From assembly GCA_009923745.1 (NCBI GenBank), contig RFSX01000007.1, forward strand, positions 1 to 32,430: a DNA stretch of 32,430 nt, read 5' to 3'. Positions 1-10,392 of the stretch are shown in pieces. The DNA comes from Chitinophagia bacterium. GTDB lineage: Bacteria; Bacteroidota; Bacteroidia; Chitinophagales; Saprospiraceae. The position numbers were made by a program, and so were the translations under genes. The first letter of the stretch is position 1. Every line of letters begins with the position of its first letter. The notes under the pieces were generated by a model. It was not told the origin of the DNA. It made no database searches and saw only the letters and a list, made by a program, of their open reading frames with translations.

Positions 1-1
1 C

Positions 2-514
2 AAGCAGCTTTATTTCGTATCAATTGCTCTCATTTTGTGCTCTTGCAGTACCCGTGATCCCCTGTTTGATGTCAATGCGCAGACAAATTTTACTATTCAG
101 GCCGGTCTCAGTGTATTGGAAACACATGGCATTGTCAAGGATATGGTTATTATACCTGTTGAGTTAACAATCAATAATCTTGGTTTTAATGCTGAAGATG
201 TCGATGAAGTCGTTCCCTTTTCAGCATTTATCAGGCCGCGATTCAATGATAATATTGATCTTGATTTTATCAATTCTGTGAATGTCTATCTGATTGAGAG
301 TCCTGATTTCAGGCGTCGGGAGTTATTTTACCTCGATTTTGTAAATCTTGGACGAAAGGAAGAAATAGAACTTCTTCCCACCTTATTGGATATCAGGGAT
401 CTTGTAAAAGACGATCGTGCCATTATTGAAATAGCCCTTGAATTCAGGCAATTCCCGCCATCTACCATTGACATGCGGCTGGATATGCGATTTTCTGGTT
501 TCGCTGCAGAATAA
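2..514 (+). CDS. Small lipoprotein, 5' end truncated by window edge
   Basis: Frame is open from nt 2: KQLYFVSIALILCSCSTRDPLFD..., a hydrophobic stretch followed by a lipobox-like LILC/SC. The TTG start at 35 in the track is probably not the real start. Confidence 0.7.
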   Translation, partial: KQLYFVSIALILCSCSTRDPLFDVNAQTNFTIQAGLSVLETHGIVKDMVIIPVELTINNLGFNAEDVDEVVPFSAFIRPRFNDNIDLDFINSVNVYLIESPDFRRRELFYLDFVNLGRKEEIELLPTLLDIRDLVKDDRAIIEIALEFRQFPPSTIDMRLDMRFSGFAAE

Positions 515-613
515 GGCTTCTGAAATCGAGTCATTTTGTCCTCGTGACGCTGTCCTCAAATTATCCTTCTTTTTGCAATTAGTTCCTATCTTAGCCTGTA
601 CAAAACAGTCAAA

Positions 614-2299
614 GTGTATTTACGATTCTCATTACTTTTCAAAGGCTTGATTTTTAGTCTTTTATTCAGCGCATATTCCCACGCTCAGGATCAGGGGAGC
701 TTTACAGGAGGCTTTCAGTCGAGCGCCAATTTCTTTATGAGGGATTCCCTGATCGGTGCTGCTAATATCCCGCAATATGACCGGCAATTATTTGGTGGAC
801 AGGCCTGGCTCGACCTGGGCTATTCTATACAAGGCTTCGACCTGGGCCTGAGGTTTGATATGTTCAACAATTCAAACCTGCTTAACCCCAGTGACTCCTA
901 TACAGGCGAAGGCATTGGAAGATGGCATGTTGCGAAGACAATTGACAAATTCAATATTCGGATAGGGCATATTTATGATCAGATTGGAAGTGGTATAATC
1001 TACAGGGCCTTTGAGGAACGTCCATTATTGATCGATAACCCTCTTTATGGGGTTAGACTGATATACAACCTCAACGAAAACTGGCAGTTGAAAGGATTTT
1101 CCGGACGTCAGAAATTCCTGTTCAGCGAATATCAGCCTGTAGTCACTGGAGCAAGTATAGAAGGATTTCTCGATTTATCCAGTGAGGAAAAACTGTTTAC
1201 CCTTGCTCCAGGATTTGGAATTGTCAACAGGACACTTGATGACGACACCATGGACAGGGTGGTTGATATTATAAGCACCTACTCACAAGGCGACAGGGTG
1301 ACCCCTGTGCACAATACCTATTCGATGTCCTTTTTCAATACCATGATTGCAGGACCTTTCAGCTGGTATATGGAAGCGGCTTATAAAACGGCGGAAGCCT
1401 ATTTTGACCCAACGGCTGTCTTGACTGATATTAATGGGGTGGAAAGCTTTGGTAAACTAGTGAAGCGGGATGGTACTGTGTTATATACGAGCCTCAGTTA
1501 CGCCAAAAGCGGACTGGGTATCACACTTGAAGGAAAGCGAACAGAAAGCTTTGATTTTCGTGTAGACCCTAACCTCCGACTCAACCGCGGCCTGGTCAAC
1601 TTCATTCCACCGATGAACAGGCAGAACACCTACAGACTCCTGGCCAGATACTCTCCAGCAACCCAATTACTATCTGAAAGGGCCCTTCAGGCGGATGTTA
1701 AATACCGATGGAATAAATCACTGACGACGAATGTCAACTTTTCATACATAACGGACCTGGATGGTAAAAAGCTGTACCAGGAACTTTATACAGAAGTGTA
1801 TTACAAGTACAAGAGATTATGGACCATTAAAGGAGGTATACAGCTTCTGCAATACAACCAAGAGATTTACGAAGTAAAACCTGATGTGCCATTGGTCGAG
1901 ACATTTGTCCCCTATGTTGATTTCTTGTATAAAATCAACCGAAAAAATTCAATCCGCTTTGAATTGCAATACATGAATACAGGCGAAGATGAAAAAGCGG
2001 GTTACGGGCAGGACTATGGCGACTGGTTATTCGCCCAGGTGGAATATGCGGTTGCACCTCATTGGTCATTTGTGGTTTCTGACATGTATAACATGTCGGC
2101 AGGAAAACAAACCGCAGAAGAAAATGGAGAAAAGAAATTGCTTCATTTTCCAAGGATAGATATTTACTATACCCATAAAGCAAACAGATTTTCTCTCAGT
2201 TATATCAAACAGGTGGAAGGAATCGTTTGTACAGGAGGTATTTGCCGTCTTGAACCAGCATTCAGCGGCTTCAATTTTTCAGCAAGCTCAAGTTTTTAA
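614..2299 (+). CDS. DUF6029-type secreted/outer-membrane protein
   Basis: 561 aa with signal peptide (MYLRFSLLFKGLIFSLLFSAYSHAQ), alternating beta-barrel-like strands and C-terminal GIVCTGGICRLEPAFSGF, which I recall from DUF6029 proteins; GTG start. Confidence 0.7.
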   Translation: MYLRFSLLFKGLIFSLLFSAYSHAQDQGSFTGGFQSSANFFMRDSLIGAANIPQYDRQLFGGQAWLDLGYSIQGFDLGLRFDMFNNSNLLNPSDSYTGEGIGRWHVAKTIDKFNIRIGHIYDQIGSGIIYRAFEERPLLIDNPLYGVRLIYNLNENWQLKGFSGRQKFLFSEYQPVVTGASIEGFLDLSSEEKLFTLAPGFGIVNRTLDDDTMDRVVDIISTYSQGDRVTPVHNTYSMSFFNTMIAGPFSWYMEAAYKTAEAYFDPTAVLTDINGVESFGKLVKRDGTVLYTSLSYAKSGLGITLEGKRTESFDFRVDPNLRLNRGLVNFIPPMNRQNTYRLLARYSPATQLLSERALQADVKYRWNKSLTTNVNFSYITDLDGKKLYQELYTEVYYKYKRLWTIKGGIQLLQYNQEIYEVKPDVPLVETFVPYVDFLYKINRKNSIRFELQYMNTGEDEKAGYGQDYGDWLFAQVEYAVAPHWSFVVSDMYNMSAGKQTAEENGEKKLLHFPRIDIYYTHKANRFSLSYIKQVEGIVCTGGICRLEPAFSGFNFSASSSF

Positions 2300-2308
2300 G
2301 ATAATAGT

Positions 2309-3151
2309 ATGAGGTCATTAGTTTTTTTAGGTTTAGCTCTTTTATTTTTTGTTTCATGCGAGGAACAACCCGTTTTTATTCCTGACGGCGGCATAGATCC
2401 GGAGGATACGACTAGCAGCGTTCAGAAAGTGGTTTTACTTGAAGAGCTCACCGGAGTCAGTTGCCCCAACTGTCCTGCTGGAACAGCTGAACTCGAAAGT
2501 ATCCTGACAGTTTTTGAAGGTAAGGTTGTTTCGACAGCCATTCATGGTAAATTCCTGGCGCAACCTACATCTCAAAATGTATATGACTTCAGGAATGAGG
2601 ACGCTGAAGATCTGGAAAATTTCCTGGCGCCTTTTCTTGGTAAGCCGGCAGCAGTGATTGACAGGACGGAGTTTGAGGGGCAGGACTTTATGACCGTTGA
2701 CAACATAGGACTTTGGCAGTCCCTGGTTTCTGATCGACTTGCCATAAGCCCGCAGGTCAGTATAGATATGACGACAGAATACAATGATTCAAACCGCCAG
2801 GTCAGTCTTACCATTGATGTGACAGCCCTGGAAGACATGGAAGGCAATATCAGGTTAACCGTTCTGGTGAATGAAAGCCATATCATTGATGCGCAATCGG
2901 ACCAAAATATTATTATACCGGAATATGAGCATAATCATGTATTAAGGGAAGTCCTGACCGGCGTTTCTGGTGATATAATAAGTACTGTAGGAATGACAGA
3001 AGGGGAGGTTTTGAGCCGCAGCTATAGCTATACTATTCCTGATCAGAATGGAGGAGAGTGGATACCGGGAAATATGGAATTGGTTTCCTTTGTTACGGCA
3101 TCCCAGCTCAATAATGAAGTGCTTCAGGCTGCTTCAAGCTATATAGAATAA
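2309..3151 (+). CDS. Omp28-related lipoprotein with thioredoxin-like fold
   Basis: Lipobox LLFFVSC followed by EELTGVSCPNCPAGTAELE, the characteristic Omp28-family CxxC region; 9 nt after the DUF6029 gene. Confidence 0.75.
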   Translation: MRSLVFLGLALLFFVSCEEQPVFIPDGGIDPEDTTSSVQKVVLLEELTGVSCPNCPAGTAELESILTVFEGKVVSTAIHGKFLAQPTSQNVYDFRNEDAEDLENFLAPFLGKPAAVIDRTEFEGQDFMTVDNIGLWQSLVSDRLAISPQVSIDMTTEYNDSNRQVSLTIDVTALEDMEGNIRLTVLVNESHIIDAQSDQNIIIPEYEHNHVLREVLTGVSGDIISTVGMTEGEVLSRSYSYTIPDQNGGEWIPGNMELVSFVTASQLNNEVLQAASSYIE

Positions 3152-3212
3152 CAGCTTCCGCCATACAATACTTTGCCGCTTTAATTTGAGCCTCTTGCTC
3201 AGAGAATTGCCT

Positions 3213-3220
3213 TATCTTTG
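3213..3220 (+). promoter_or_regulatory. Candidate Bacteroidota -7 element TATCTTTG upstream of pheT
   Basis: Exact match to TAnnTTTG, 22 nt before the ATG at 3243; -33 element not clear. Confidence 0.45.
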
Positions 3221-3242
3221 CAATCAAATTTTTAATCACGCA

Positions 3243-5669
3243 ATGAAGATCTCTTTTAACTGGCTTAGAAAATATCTGGATTTCTCGCAGAGTCCGGAAG
3301 AAATTGGAGAAATCCTGACCAATATAGGTCTGGAAGTGGAAGGCCTTGAAAAAGTTGAAACCATCAAAGGAGGATTAAGAGGTGTTGTGGTTGGCCGTGT
3401 GAAGGAATGTGTCAAACATCCCAATGCCGACAAACTGTCTTTGACAAAAGTTGATTTGGGCCTGGAAGAAGATGCGCAGATTGTATGCGGTGCACCCAAT
3501 GTGGCTGCCGGACAAAAGGTACTGGTAGCCACGGTAGGAACGACATTATATTCTGCTGAAGGGGAGCCCTGGAAAATCAAAAAGGGTAAGATAAGGGGTG
3601 AAGTATCTGAAGGTATGATTTGCGCGGAAGATGAATTGGGACTTGGTAACGATCACAGTGGGATCATAGTCCTTCCTGATGATGTGGAGGTCGGTATGGC
3701 TGCCAGAGACTATTACAAAATCGAAGATGATTATGTCTACGAAATCGGCCTTACGCCCAACAGGTCAGATGCGACAAGCCACCTCGGGGTTGTGCGTGAC
3801 CTTGCAGCTTACTTGAAGATCAATGATGAAGGAAATTATCTCGTAAAGGATTTTGTAAAGGATGATTTCGGGGTAGACGCGCCGGGGCTGAAGATAGAAG
3901 TGAACCTCGAAGACAGGGATGCCTGTCTAAGGTATTCCGGCATCTGCCTTACCGACGTCGAGGTCAAGGATTCACCGGAATGGTTGAAAAATCTTTTGAG
4001 ATCGATCGGGATCAGGCCCATCAGCAATGTTGTTGATATAACCAATTTCATCCTCCATGCATATGGACAGCCACTGCATGCATTTGATGCAGACAAAATT
4101 GAGGGAGGAGAAGTCAGGATCAAGAAATTATCCTCAGGCACGAAATTTTTAAGTCTTGATGAGAAGGAAAGGAGCCTTCATGAAGATGATCTTATGATTT
4201 GCGACGGGAATGATAAACCCATGTGTATAGCAGGTGTTTTTGGAGGAATCCATTCAGGTGTTACCGAGCATACCACAAATATATTCCTGGAATCGGCACA
4301 TTTTGAAGCGGTACATATTCGCAAAACCAGCACCAGGCATCTTTTAAGAACGGAAGCGGCCAAGGTATTTGAAAAAGGGAGTGATCCAAACCTCACAGTC
4401 AAAGCCTTGAAAAAAGCGGTGAGCCTACTCAAGAAGTATGCATCAGCCAATGTAAGTTCCGAGATTGTGGACATCTATCCCAGGAAGATAGAACCGCGGG
4501 CTGTCCTGGTTCGATTCGACAGGGTAAACAGCCTTATTGGTGCCGAACTGAGTCGAGAAGAGATAGCCGATATCCTTAACGCAATGGGCATGGCAAGCAA
4601 GCCGGTAGAGGAGAGCAAGCTGTATGTCTATGTGCCAACGGATAAAGCCGATGTGACCAGAGAGGTGGATGTTATCGAGGAGATTTTGAGGATTTATGGT
4701 TTCAATAAAGTGGAACTGCCATCCAAGATGAGCACCGCGATTCATTCAAGGGAGTTGCCAAACCCAAGAAGCATCAAGAAGACAATTTCGGAACTGCTGT
4801 CAGCCAATGGATTCAATGAGATGATGGGTCTTTCATTGGCAGAATCTTGCTGGTACGGAGGGGAAAGAAACGAATTTGTGTTTATTAACAATACAAGCAA
4901 TATCCACCTTGATATAATGCGGCCAGACGCCCTGCGCAGTGGATTGGACTCCGTTCGGCGCAATTTGAATCACCAGCAAAGCGATATTCATTTGTACGAA
5001 TTCGGCAAGGCCTACACACAAGATGAAGAATTCCAGGAAAAAGCATTCCTGAGTATGTTTTTAAGTGGCCTTGAAAAACCAGTCAACTGGAAAGAAACCA
5101 ATGAAACGGATGTGGATTTCTATTCCGTAAAAAAATGGGTACTTCTGATACTTGAGCGTCTCAATATATCTTCTTACCAGGTTTCAGAAACAGAAAATAA
5201 AGACTTCAGTTATGGCCTGAAAATTCACAGGGGAACCCAGGATATTGTGCATTTTGGAAAATTGGATGATGAATTGCTGAAAGAATTTGGCATCAAGCAA
5301 GAGGTCTTTTTTGCTGAATTTGATTTCGACAAGCTCTCGGATGCGGCGATTAAAACAAAAGTGACGATTGATCCTATAAATAAGTACCCGGCGACCAGCC
5401 GTGACCTGGCTCTTGTCCTTGACGAAACGGTCACGTTTTCAGAAGTGGAGAATATTACCAAAAAAACAGAGAAAAAGCTCATCAGTGATATCGAGCTGTT
5501 TGACGTTTACAAAAATGAAGAGCAGTTGGGTGCGGATAAGAAATCCTATGCCGTAAAATTTATATTCGAAGACTACGAAAAAACGCTAAAGGATAAGGAA
5601 GTCGATAAGGTCATGAACAAACTTATCGATGCATTTGGCAAGAATCTTGGCGCTCAGATACGTAAATAG
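3243..5669 (+). CDS. pheT: Phenylalanine--tRNA ligase beta subunit
   Basis: MKISFNWLRKYLDF..., tRNA-binding domain (VVVGRVKECVKHPNADKLSLTKVDLG), B3/B4 domain, C-terminal FDX-ACB domain. ATG at 3243 preferred over the track start at 3186. Confidence 0.97.
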   Translation: MKISFNWLRKYLDFSQSPEEIGEILTNIGLEVEGLEKVETIKGGLRGVVVGRVKECVKHPNADKLSLTKVDLGLEEDAQIVCGAPNVAAGQKVLVATVGTTLYSAEGEPWKIKKGKIRGEVSEGMICAEDELGLGNDHSGIIVLPDDVEVGMAARDYYKIEDDYVYEIGLTPNRSDATSHLGVVRDLAAYLKINDEGNYLVKDFVKDDFGVDAPGLKIEVNLEDRDACLRYSGICLTDVEVKDSPEWLKNLLRSIGIRPISNVVDITNFILHAYGQPLHAFDADKIEGGEVRIKKLSSGTKFLSLDEKERSLHEDDLMICDGNDKPMCIAGVFGGIHSGVTEHTTNIFLESAHFEAVHIRKTSTRHLLRTEAAKVFEKGSDPNLTVKALKKAVSLLKKYASANVSSEIVDIYPRKIEPRAVLVRFDRVNSLIGAELSREEIADILNAMGMASKPVEESKLYVYVPTDKADVTREVDVIEEILRIYGFNKVELPSKMSTAIHSRELPNPRSIKKTISELLSANGFNEMMGLSLAESCWYGGERNEFVFINNTSNIHLDIMRPDALRSGLDSVRRNLNHQQSDIHLYEFGKAYTQDEEFQEKAFLSMFLSGLEKPVNWKETNETDVDFYSVKKWVLLILERLNISSYQVSETENKDFSYGLKIHRGTQDIVHFGKLDDELLKEFGIKQEVFFAEFDFDKLSDAAIKTKVTIDPINKYPATSRDLALVLDETVTFSEVENITKKTEKKLISDIELFDVYKNEEQLGADKKSYAVKFIFEDYEKTLKDKEVDKVMNKLIDAFGKNLGAQIRK

Positions 5670-5718
5670 GGATTCATCCTATAAAATAATGTATCTTTAA
5701 CCCTACTAAAAAAAGAAT

Positions 5719-5726
5719 TATTTTTG
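5719..5726 (+). promoter_or_regulatory. Candidate -7 element TATTTTTG
   Basis: TAnnTTTG match only 4 nt before the ATG at 5731. Confidence 0.35.
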
Positions 5727-5730
5727 CAAA

Positions 5731-6012
5731 ATGGAGGCATTTCAAAAAAATATAGATGCCTTGGATAAAAAAATCGGGCTTTTGATCCAAAAGTGGGAGA
5801 ATACGCTCGAAGTGAATAGATCACTGAATGAACGAAATAAGGAGCTGGAGGAAAAGTTGAGCATGATTCAATCTGATCGGCTAAGCGAACCAACCGAAAC
5901 AGAAACTGATAATAACAGCAAACTTCATAACATAGAGACAGCTCTTGAGACTTATATCAATAGAATTGATGAGTGTCTGGAGTTGATAAATATCGAACTG
6001 GATGGAAAATGA
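5731..6012 (+). CDS. Small coiled-coil protein upstream of zapA
   Basis: 93 aa, heptad-like charged helix (LEVNRSLNERNKELEEKLSMIQSDRL); overlaps the zapA start by 11 nt. Confidence 0.75.
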   Translation: MEAFQKNIDALDKKIGLLIQKWENTLEVNRSLNERNKELEEKLSMIQSDRLSEPTETETDNNSKLHNIETALETYINRIDECLELINIELDGK

Positions 6013-6289
6013 TAAGCTCATATCACATACCATCCACATTGCGGGAGAAAGCTATCCTGTAAAGCTGACGGAGGAAGAAATGTCCTTTGCCAGGGAAATT
6101 GAGGCAGAGATTAATGAAAAAATCTCTGAATACAGGATTAAATACCTGGTTAAGACCACGCAAGATATTTTGGCTATGATCCTGCTGACCTATGCTTTTG
6201 AAAGCCGTAAAACAGGATCGGACCAGATCGACATTATGAATAAAAGGATTGAAGATTTGCTGTCGCGCCTTTCGGATCATGTAGAATAA
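6002..6289 (+). CDS. zapA: Cell division protein ZapA
   Basis: 95 aa, [40 protein letters not shown]..., ZapA-type N-terminal domain and C-terminal helix; position before rny fits. Confidence 0.85.
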   Translation: MENDKLISHTIHIAGESYPVKLTEEEMSFAREIEAEINEKISEYRIKYLVKTTQDILAMILLTYAFESRKTGSDQIDIMNKRIEDLLSRLSDHVE

Positions 6290-6338
6290 CAACAGGCCCC
6301 CTCGCTTCATTTTTATAATACTTAAACCTATTGACATT

Positions 6339-8000
6339 ATGGAATTGATATTGCCGTCAATCGCAGGCCTTATGGCTGGATTGATACTGGGTTATGTTGT
6401 GTCCAATTATTTGGTTAAGCGGACAGCTCAAGCAAAAATTGACGAAGCAAACAACAAAGCCGATTTGACGCTTAAAGAAGCGGAAATGACTGCCCAACGA
6501 AAGATCGATGAAGCAGAATCGAGAGCTGATAAAATCACCAGTAAAGCGGAATCGAAGAATGAATCGATTAAACAAAAGAAAATACAAGAGGCAAAAGACA
6601 AATACGCCAAACTAAAGGAAGACTATCAAAGCTACAAAGCAGACCAGAAAGTAGAGATGAAAGAGCGTGAAATGCAGGTCGTAGCTATGGAAAAGGAATT
6701 ATCACAAAAACAGGAATCATTCCAGGCAGAGCTGGAATCTATAGAACAAAGAGAATCAGAAGTAGAAGCCATCAAGCAAAACCTCGAAAAGCAAATGCGT
6801 ATTGTGGCTAAAAAGAAAGAGGAGCTTGATCAGGCTAATGAAGTAAGGATCAAGGAGTTGGAATCTATTTCCAAGCTGACAGAGTCTGAAGCCAAAGAAA
6901 AATTGATTGAAGCGGTAAGAGCCAAAGCCCAAACAGATTCGCTGGCCATAGAGAAAGAAGCCATCGCGGATGCGAAAAACAGGGCTGCCAAAGAAGCCAA
7001 GAAGATCATCATCCAGACCATTCAGAGAATGGGTGCTGAATACACCATCGAGAATACAGTCTCTGTTTTCAATCTCGATTCAGATGATATCAAAGGTCAG
7101 ATCATCGGCCGCGAAGGGCGAAATATTCGGGCTCTTGAAGCGGCGACAGGCGCTGAAATCATAGTCGATGACACGCCGGAGGCTATCGTAATTTCAAGTT
7201 TTGATCCGATAAGGCGAGAGGTGTGCCGACTTTCTCTCAAGAGGCTGGTAGCCGATGGGCGTATCCATCCAGCCAAAATTGAGGAAACGGTCGTCAAGGT
7301 GAAAAAGCAGCTCGAAGAACAAATCAAGGAAATTGGAGAGCGTACAGTAATAGACCTCGATATTCACGGACTCCATCCTACGATCATACGCTTTGTAGGT
7401 AGAATGCGTTTCAGGTCTTCATATGGTCAAAACCTTCTAAAACACTCCATTGAAACGGCAACATTGTGCGCTGTAATGGCAGCAGAATTAGGTATGAGCA
7501 CCAAGCAGATTAAAATGGCAAAGAGGGCTGGCTTGCTGCATGATATTGGAAAGGTTGCAGATGAGGAGAGCGAATTGCCACATGCACTGCTGGGCATGCA
7601 AATGCTTGAAAAAGTGAAAGAGCATCCGGTGATTCTGAATGCGGTGGGAGCTCACCACGATGAGATTGAAATGAATAATATCATTTCGCCACTGGTACAG
7701 GCCTGCGATGCCATTTCAGGGGCAAGGCCAGGAGCACGAAGAGAAATCCTGGAAAGCTATCTGAAGAGGATCGGCGAGCTGGAAGAACTGGCCTTAAGCT
7801 ATGACGGGGTACAAAAGGCCTATGCGATTCAAGCCGGCAGAGAGCTGAGAGTGATCGTCGAAAGTGAGAAAGTGAGTGACACATTTGCAGATGACCTGGC
7901 CTTCATGATTTCACAGAAAATCCAGGATGAAATGCAGTATCCAGGGCAGGTCAAAGTAACCGTTATCAGGGAAAAACGAGCAACAGCCATAGCTAGATAA
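6339..8000 (+). CDS. rny: Ribonuclease Y
   Basis: N-terminal TM helix, long coiled coil, KH domain ([45 protein letters not shown]) and HD domain (GLLHDIGK). Confidence 0.97.
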   Translation: MELILPSIAGLMAGLILGYVVSNYLVKRTAQAKIDEANNKADLTLKEAEMTAQRKIDEAESRADKITSKAESKNESIKQKKIQEAKDKYAKLKEDYQSYKADQKVEMKEREMQVVAMEKELSQKQESFQAELESIEQRESEVEAIKQNLEKQMRIVAKKKEELDQANEVRIKELESISKLTESEAKEKLIEAVRAKAQTDSLAIEKEAIADAKNRAAKEAKKIIIQTIQRMGAEYTIENTVSVFNLDSDDIKGQIIGREGRNIRALEAATGAEIIVDDTPEAIVISSFDPIRREVCRLSLKRLVADGRIHPAKIEETVVKVKKQLEEQIKEIGERTVIDLDIHGLHPTIIRFVGRMRFRSSYGQNLLKHSIETATLCAVMAAELGMSTKQIKMAKRAGLLHDIGKVADEESELPHALLGMQMLEKVKEHPVILNAVGAHHDEIEMNNIISPLVQACDAISGARPGARREILESYLKRIGELEELALSYDGVQKAYAIQAGRELRVIVESEKVSDTFADDLAFMISQKIQDEMQYPGQVKVTVIREKRATAIAR

Positions 8001-8044
8001 GAAACATACCAGGCCTGCAATTACAGGCAAAAGATAATTTTATG

Positions 8045-8080
8045 AAAACGCCGATTAAGACAATTAATTGGCGTTTTTTT
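8045..8080 (+). terminator. Rho-independent terminator after rny
   Basis: AAAACGCCGATTAA-GACAA-TTAATTGGCGTTTTTTT: long stem with one G-U pair, then a T run. Confidence 0.85.
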
Positions 8081-8241
8081 ATATGTATGGCCAGAGAATA
8101 TGGTCTTTTCCTTAGAGTGCAGAACATAAGGATTGTATACCTCTGATTGACCAAATATATAGGGCTGTGAAGACTATGGGAGTAAAAGAGTTTTTTCTTT
8201 TAAAAATCCTAAAAATCAACAATTTATAATATAGTATTTAA

Positions 8242-8249
8242 TACCTTTG
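8242..8249 (+). promoter_or_regulatory. Candidate -7 element TACCTTTG of the atp operon
   Basis: TAnnTTTG match in the rny-atpB gap, after the rny terminator; -33 element unclear. Confidence 0.45.
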
Positions 8250-8275
8250 CAGCGATTTTAAAATCGGTGGTTTTC

Positions 8276-9559
8276 ATGAGCATTAAGACACTATTCACCT
8301 TAGTATTTCTTTTTTTTGGAGGATTATTGTTGGCGGGAAGCGGAGATCAACATGATCACGGCCATGATGGTCACGATCACGATACGCATGAAGCCCATGA
8401 AGATCATTCCGGAGGACACGAGCTTTCATGTGAGCATGCTTCCTTTGGACACCATGGAAAGTTCGATGCAGGAGCCACAGCATTCCATCACATTTCAGAT
8501 GCGAATGTATACAGTATAGGGCCATTACAGATACCTCTGCCTTGTATTCTGTACAACAACAGGGATGGTGCTTTGCACATGTTCCTTTCCAGCGAATTTG
8601 GTTTTGACAATCTGGGTCATGGCGATGGACACTACGCTTTCAACGGATATGTTCTTGATGGAGGTACCGTTAGGATGATTGCAGATCCTGAATTTCCTAT
8701 GGACAAAACAGAAATCAAGGGCATTATTCACGATGATGAAAACAATGCTTACGTATGTGTTGGCGACAGGATGTATGGAACCTATGCCAAGAGCACAGCT
8801 GATTTTGGATTGTTTGGCGGCGGAATTACGCCATTCTATGATTTTTCGATTACCAAGAATGTTGTATCGATGATCATAGTGTTTCTATTCATGCTTTGGA
8901 TGTTTTTGAAAATTGCAAAGGCATACAAGCTGAGAGAAGGACAAGCCCCTAAGGGTCTTCAAAGTTTTATCGAGCCGATTTTTGTTTTTATCCAGGATGA
9001 GGTGTGTAAGCCTTTTCTTGGTGACAAATACCTGAGGTATCAGCCGTTTATCATGACACTGTTTTTCTTCATTCTAGGCCTCAACCTGTTTGGACAGATT
9101 CCATTTTTGGGCGGTTCCAATGTAACAGGTAACCTGGCGTTTACTGCAGTGCTAGCGATATTCGCATTCTTTGTAACAAACCTCAGTGGTAACAAACATT
9201 ACTGGGAGCACATCTTCTGGATGCCTGGTGTACCTGCTTGGGTAAAGACGATATTAACACCTGTTGAAGTACTGGGTGTATTTATAAAGCCTTTGACTTT
9301 GATGTTGCGTTTGTTTGCAAACATCACAGCGGGGCACATGGTGATTATAATATTTGTGAGCCTGATATTCATATTCAGCCAGAATGGTGATAGTATGGTC
9401 GGTGGACTGGGAACAGTCATTCCTTCAGGTTTGCTCAGCTTGTTCATGATGTCTATCGAATTGCTTGTAGCATTCATCCAGGCCTTTGTATTTGCGATCC
9501 TTACAGCATCATATATCGGTGCAGCGATTGAGGATCATCACCATGAAGCAGCGCATTAA
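8276..9559 (+). CDS. atpB: F0F1 ATP synthase subunit a, with signal peptide and His-rich N-terminal extension
   Basis: C-terminal half is typical subunit a (LRLFANITAGHMVIIIFVSLIFIF, ELLVAFIQAFVFAILTASYIGAAIE). Start most likely ATG 8276 (MSIKTLFTLVFLFF...), 9 nt inside the track start. Confidence 0.95.
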   Translation: MSIKTLFTLVFLFFGGLLLAGSGDQHDHGHDGHDHDTHEAHEDHSGGHELSCEHASFGHHGKFDAGATAFHHISDANVYSIGPLQIPLPCILYNNRDGALHMFLSSEFGFDNLGHGDGHYAFNGYVLDGGTVRMIADPEFPMDKTEIKGIIHDDENNAYVCVGDRMYGTYAKSTADFGLFGGGITPFYDFSITKNVVSMIIVFLFMLWMFLKIAKAYKLREGQAPKGLQSFIEPIFVFIQDEVCKPFLGDKYLRYQPFIMTLFFFILGLNLFGQIPFLGGSNVTGNLAFTAVLAIFAFFVTNLSGNKHYWEHIFWMPGVPAWVKTILTPVEVLGVFIKPLTLMLRLFANITAGHMVIIIFVSLIFIFSQNGDSMVGGLGTVIPSGLLSLFMMSIELLVAFIQAFVFAILTASYIGAAIEDHHHEAAH

Positions 9560-9582
9560 TTTTTTATCACTTATATAAATAG

Positions 9583-9795
<213 letters not shown>

Positions 9796-9869
9796 TCCAA
9801 ATTAAAACTTTACCGGTTTGTGTGCAACGGATGGTTGTACACGACCGGTGTTTAAAAAATTAACTAAAC

Positions 9870-10388
9870 ATGCAGTTGATATTTTTAGCAGATTTCAGTG
9901 TAATCAAACCCGACTTTGGTCTATTGCTTTGGACCACAGTATTCTTCCTATTATTCTGGTTTGTAATTGGAAAATTCGCATTCAGACCTATTGCCAATGC
10001 TTTGAAGAAAAGAGAGGATGACATTCAGAATGCTTTGGCAGAAGCCGACAGAGCGAGAGAGGAGATGGCAAAACTGAAAGCTGAAAACGAGCAAATTTTG
10101 GCAGAAGCCAGAGAAGAAAGAGCTAAGATTCTTAAAGAAGCCATGGATACAAAGACCTCAATTATAAATGAGGCCAAGAATAAGGCAAAAGATGAGGCTC
10201 AAAGACTAGTCAGCAATGCCAAAATGGAAATTGAAAATGAAAAGCAAAACGCGCTTATCGAAGTTAAAAACCAGGTTGGTTTGATGGCTACCGAGATAGC
10301 AGAGAAAGTTATCAGAAAACAACTGAGCGGTGATAATGAGCATGATGCTTTCGTAGGTAAATTGATTGACGAAATAGATCTTAACTAA
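9870..10388 (+). CDS. atpF: F0F1 ATP synthase subunit b
   Basis: PDFGLLLWTTVFFLLFWFVIGKFAFRPIANALKKREDDIQNALAEADRAR, then coiled coil. Confidence 0.97.
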   Translation: MQLIFLADFSVIKPDFGLLLWTTVFFLLFWFVIGKFAFRPIANALKKREDDIQNALAEADRAREEMAKLKAENEQILAEAREERAKILKEAMDTKTSIINEAKNKAKDEAQRLVSNAKMEIENEKQNALIEVKNQVGLMATEIAEKVIRKQLSGDNEHDAFVGKLIDEIDLN

Positions 10389-10392
10389 TATT

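Noticed and set aside
3236-3580. 114-aa and other minus-strand ORFs across pheT
   Set aside because: Fully inside the conserved pheT reading frame, Ser/Thr-rich shadow composition, no recognisable motif.
5667-5682. Small inverted repeat ATAGGGATTCATCCTAT after pheT
   Set aside because: Short stem with a bulge and no following T run; not convincing as a terminator.
8316-8519. 67-aa alternative-frame plus ORF inside atpB
   Set aside because: Results from the repetitive His/Asp codon tract read in another frame; no independent evidence.
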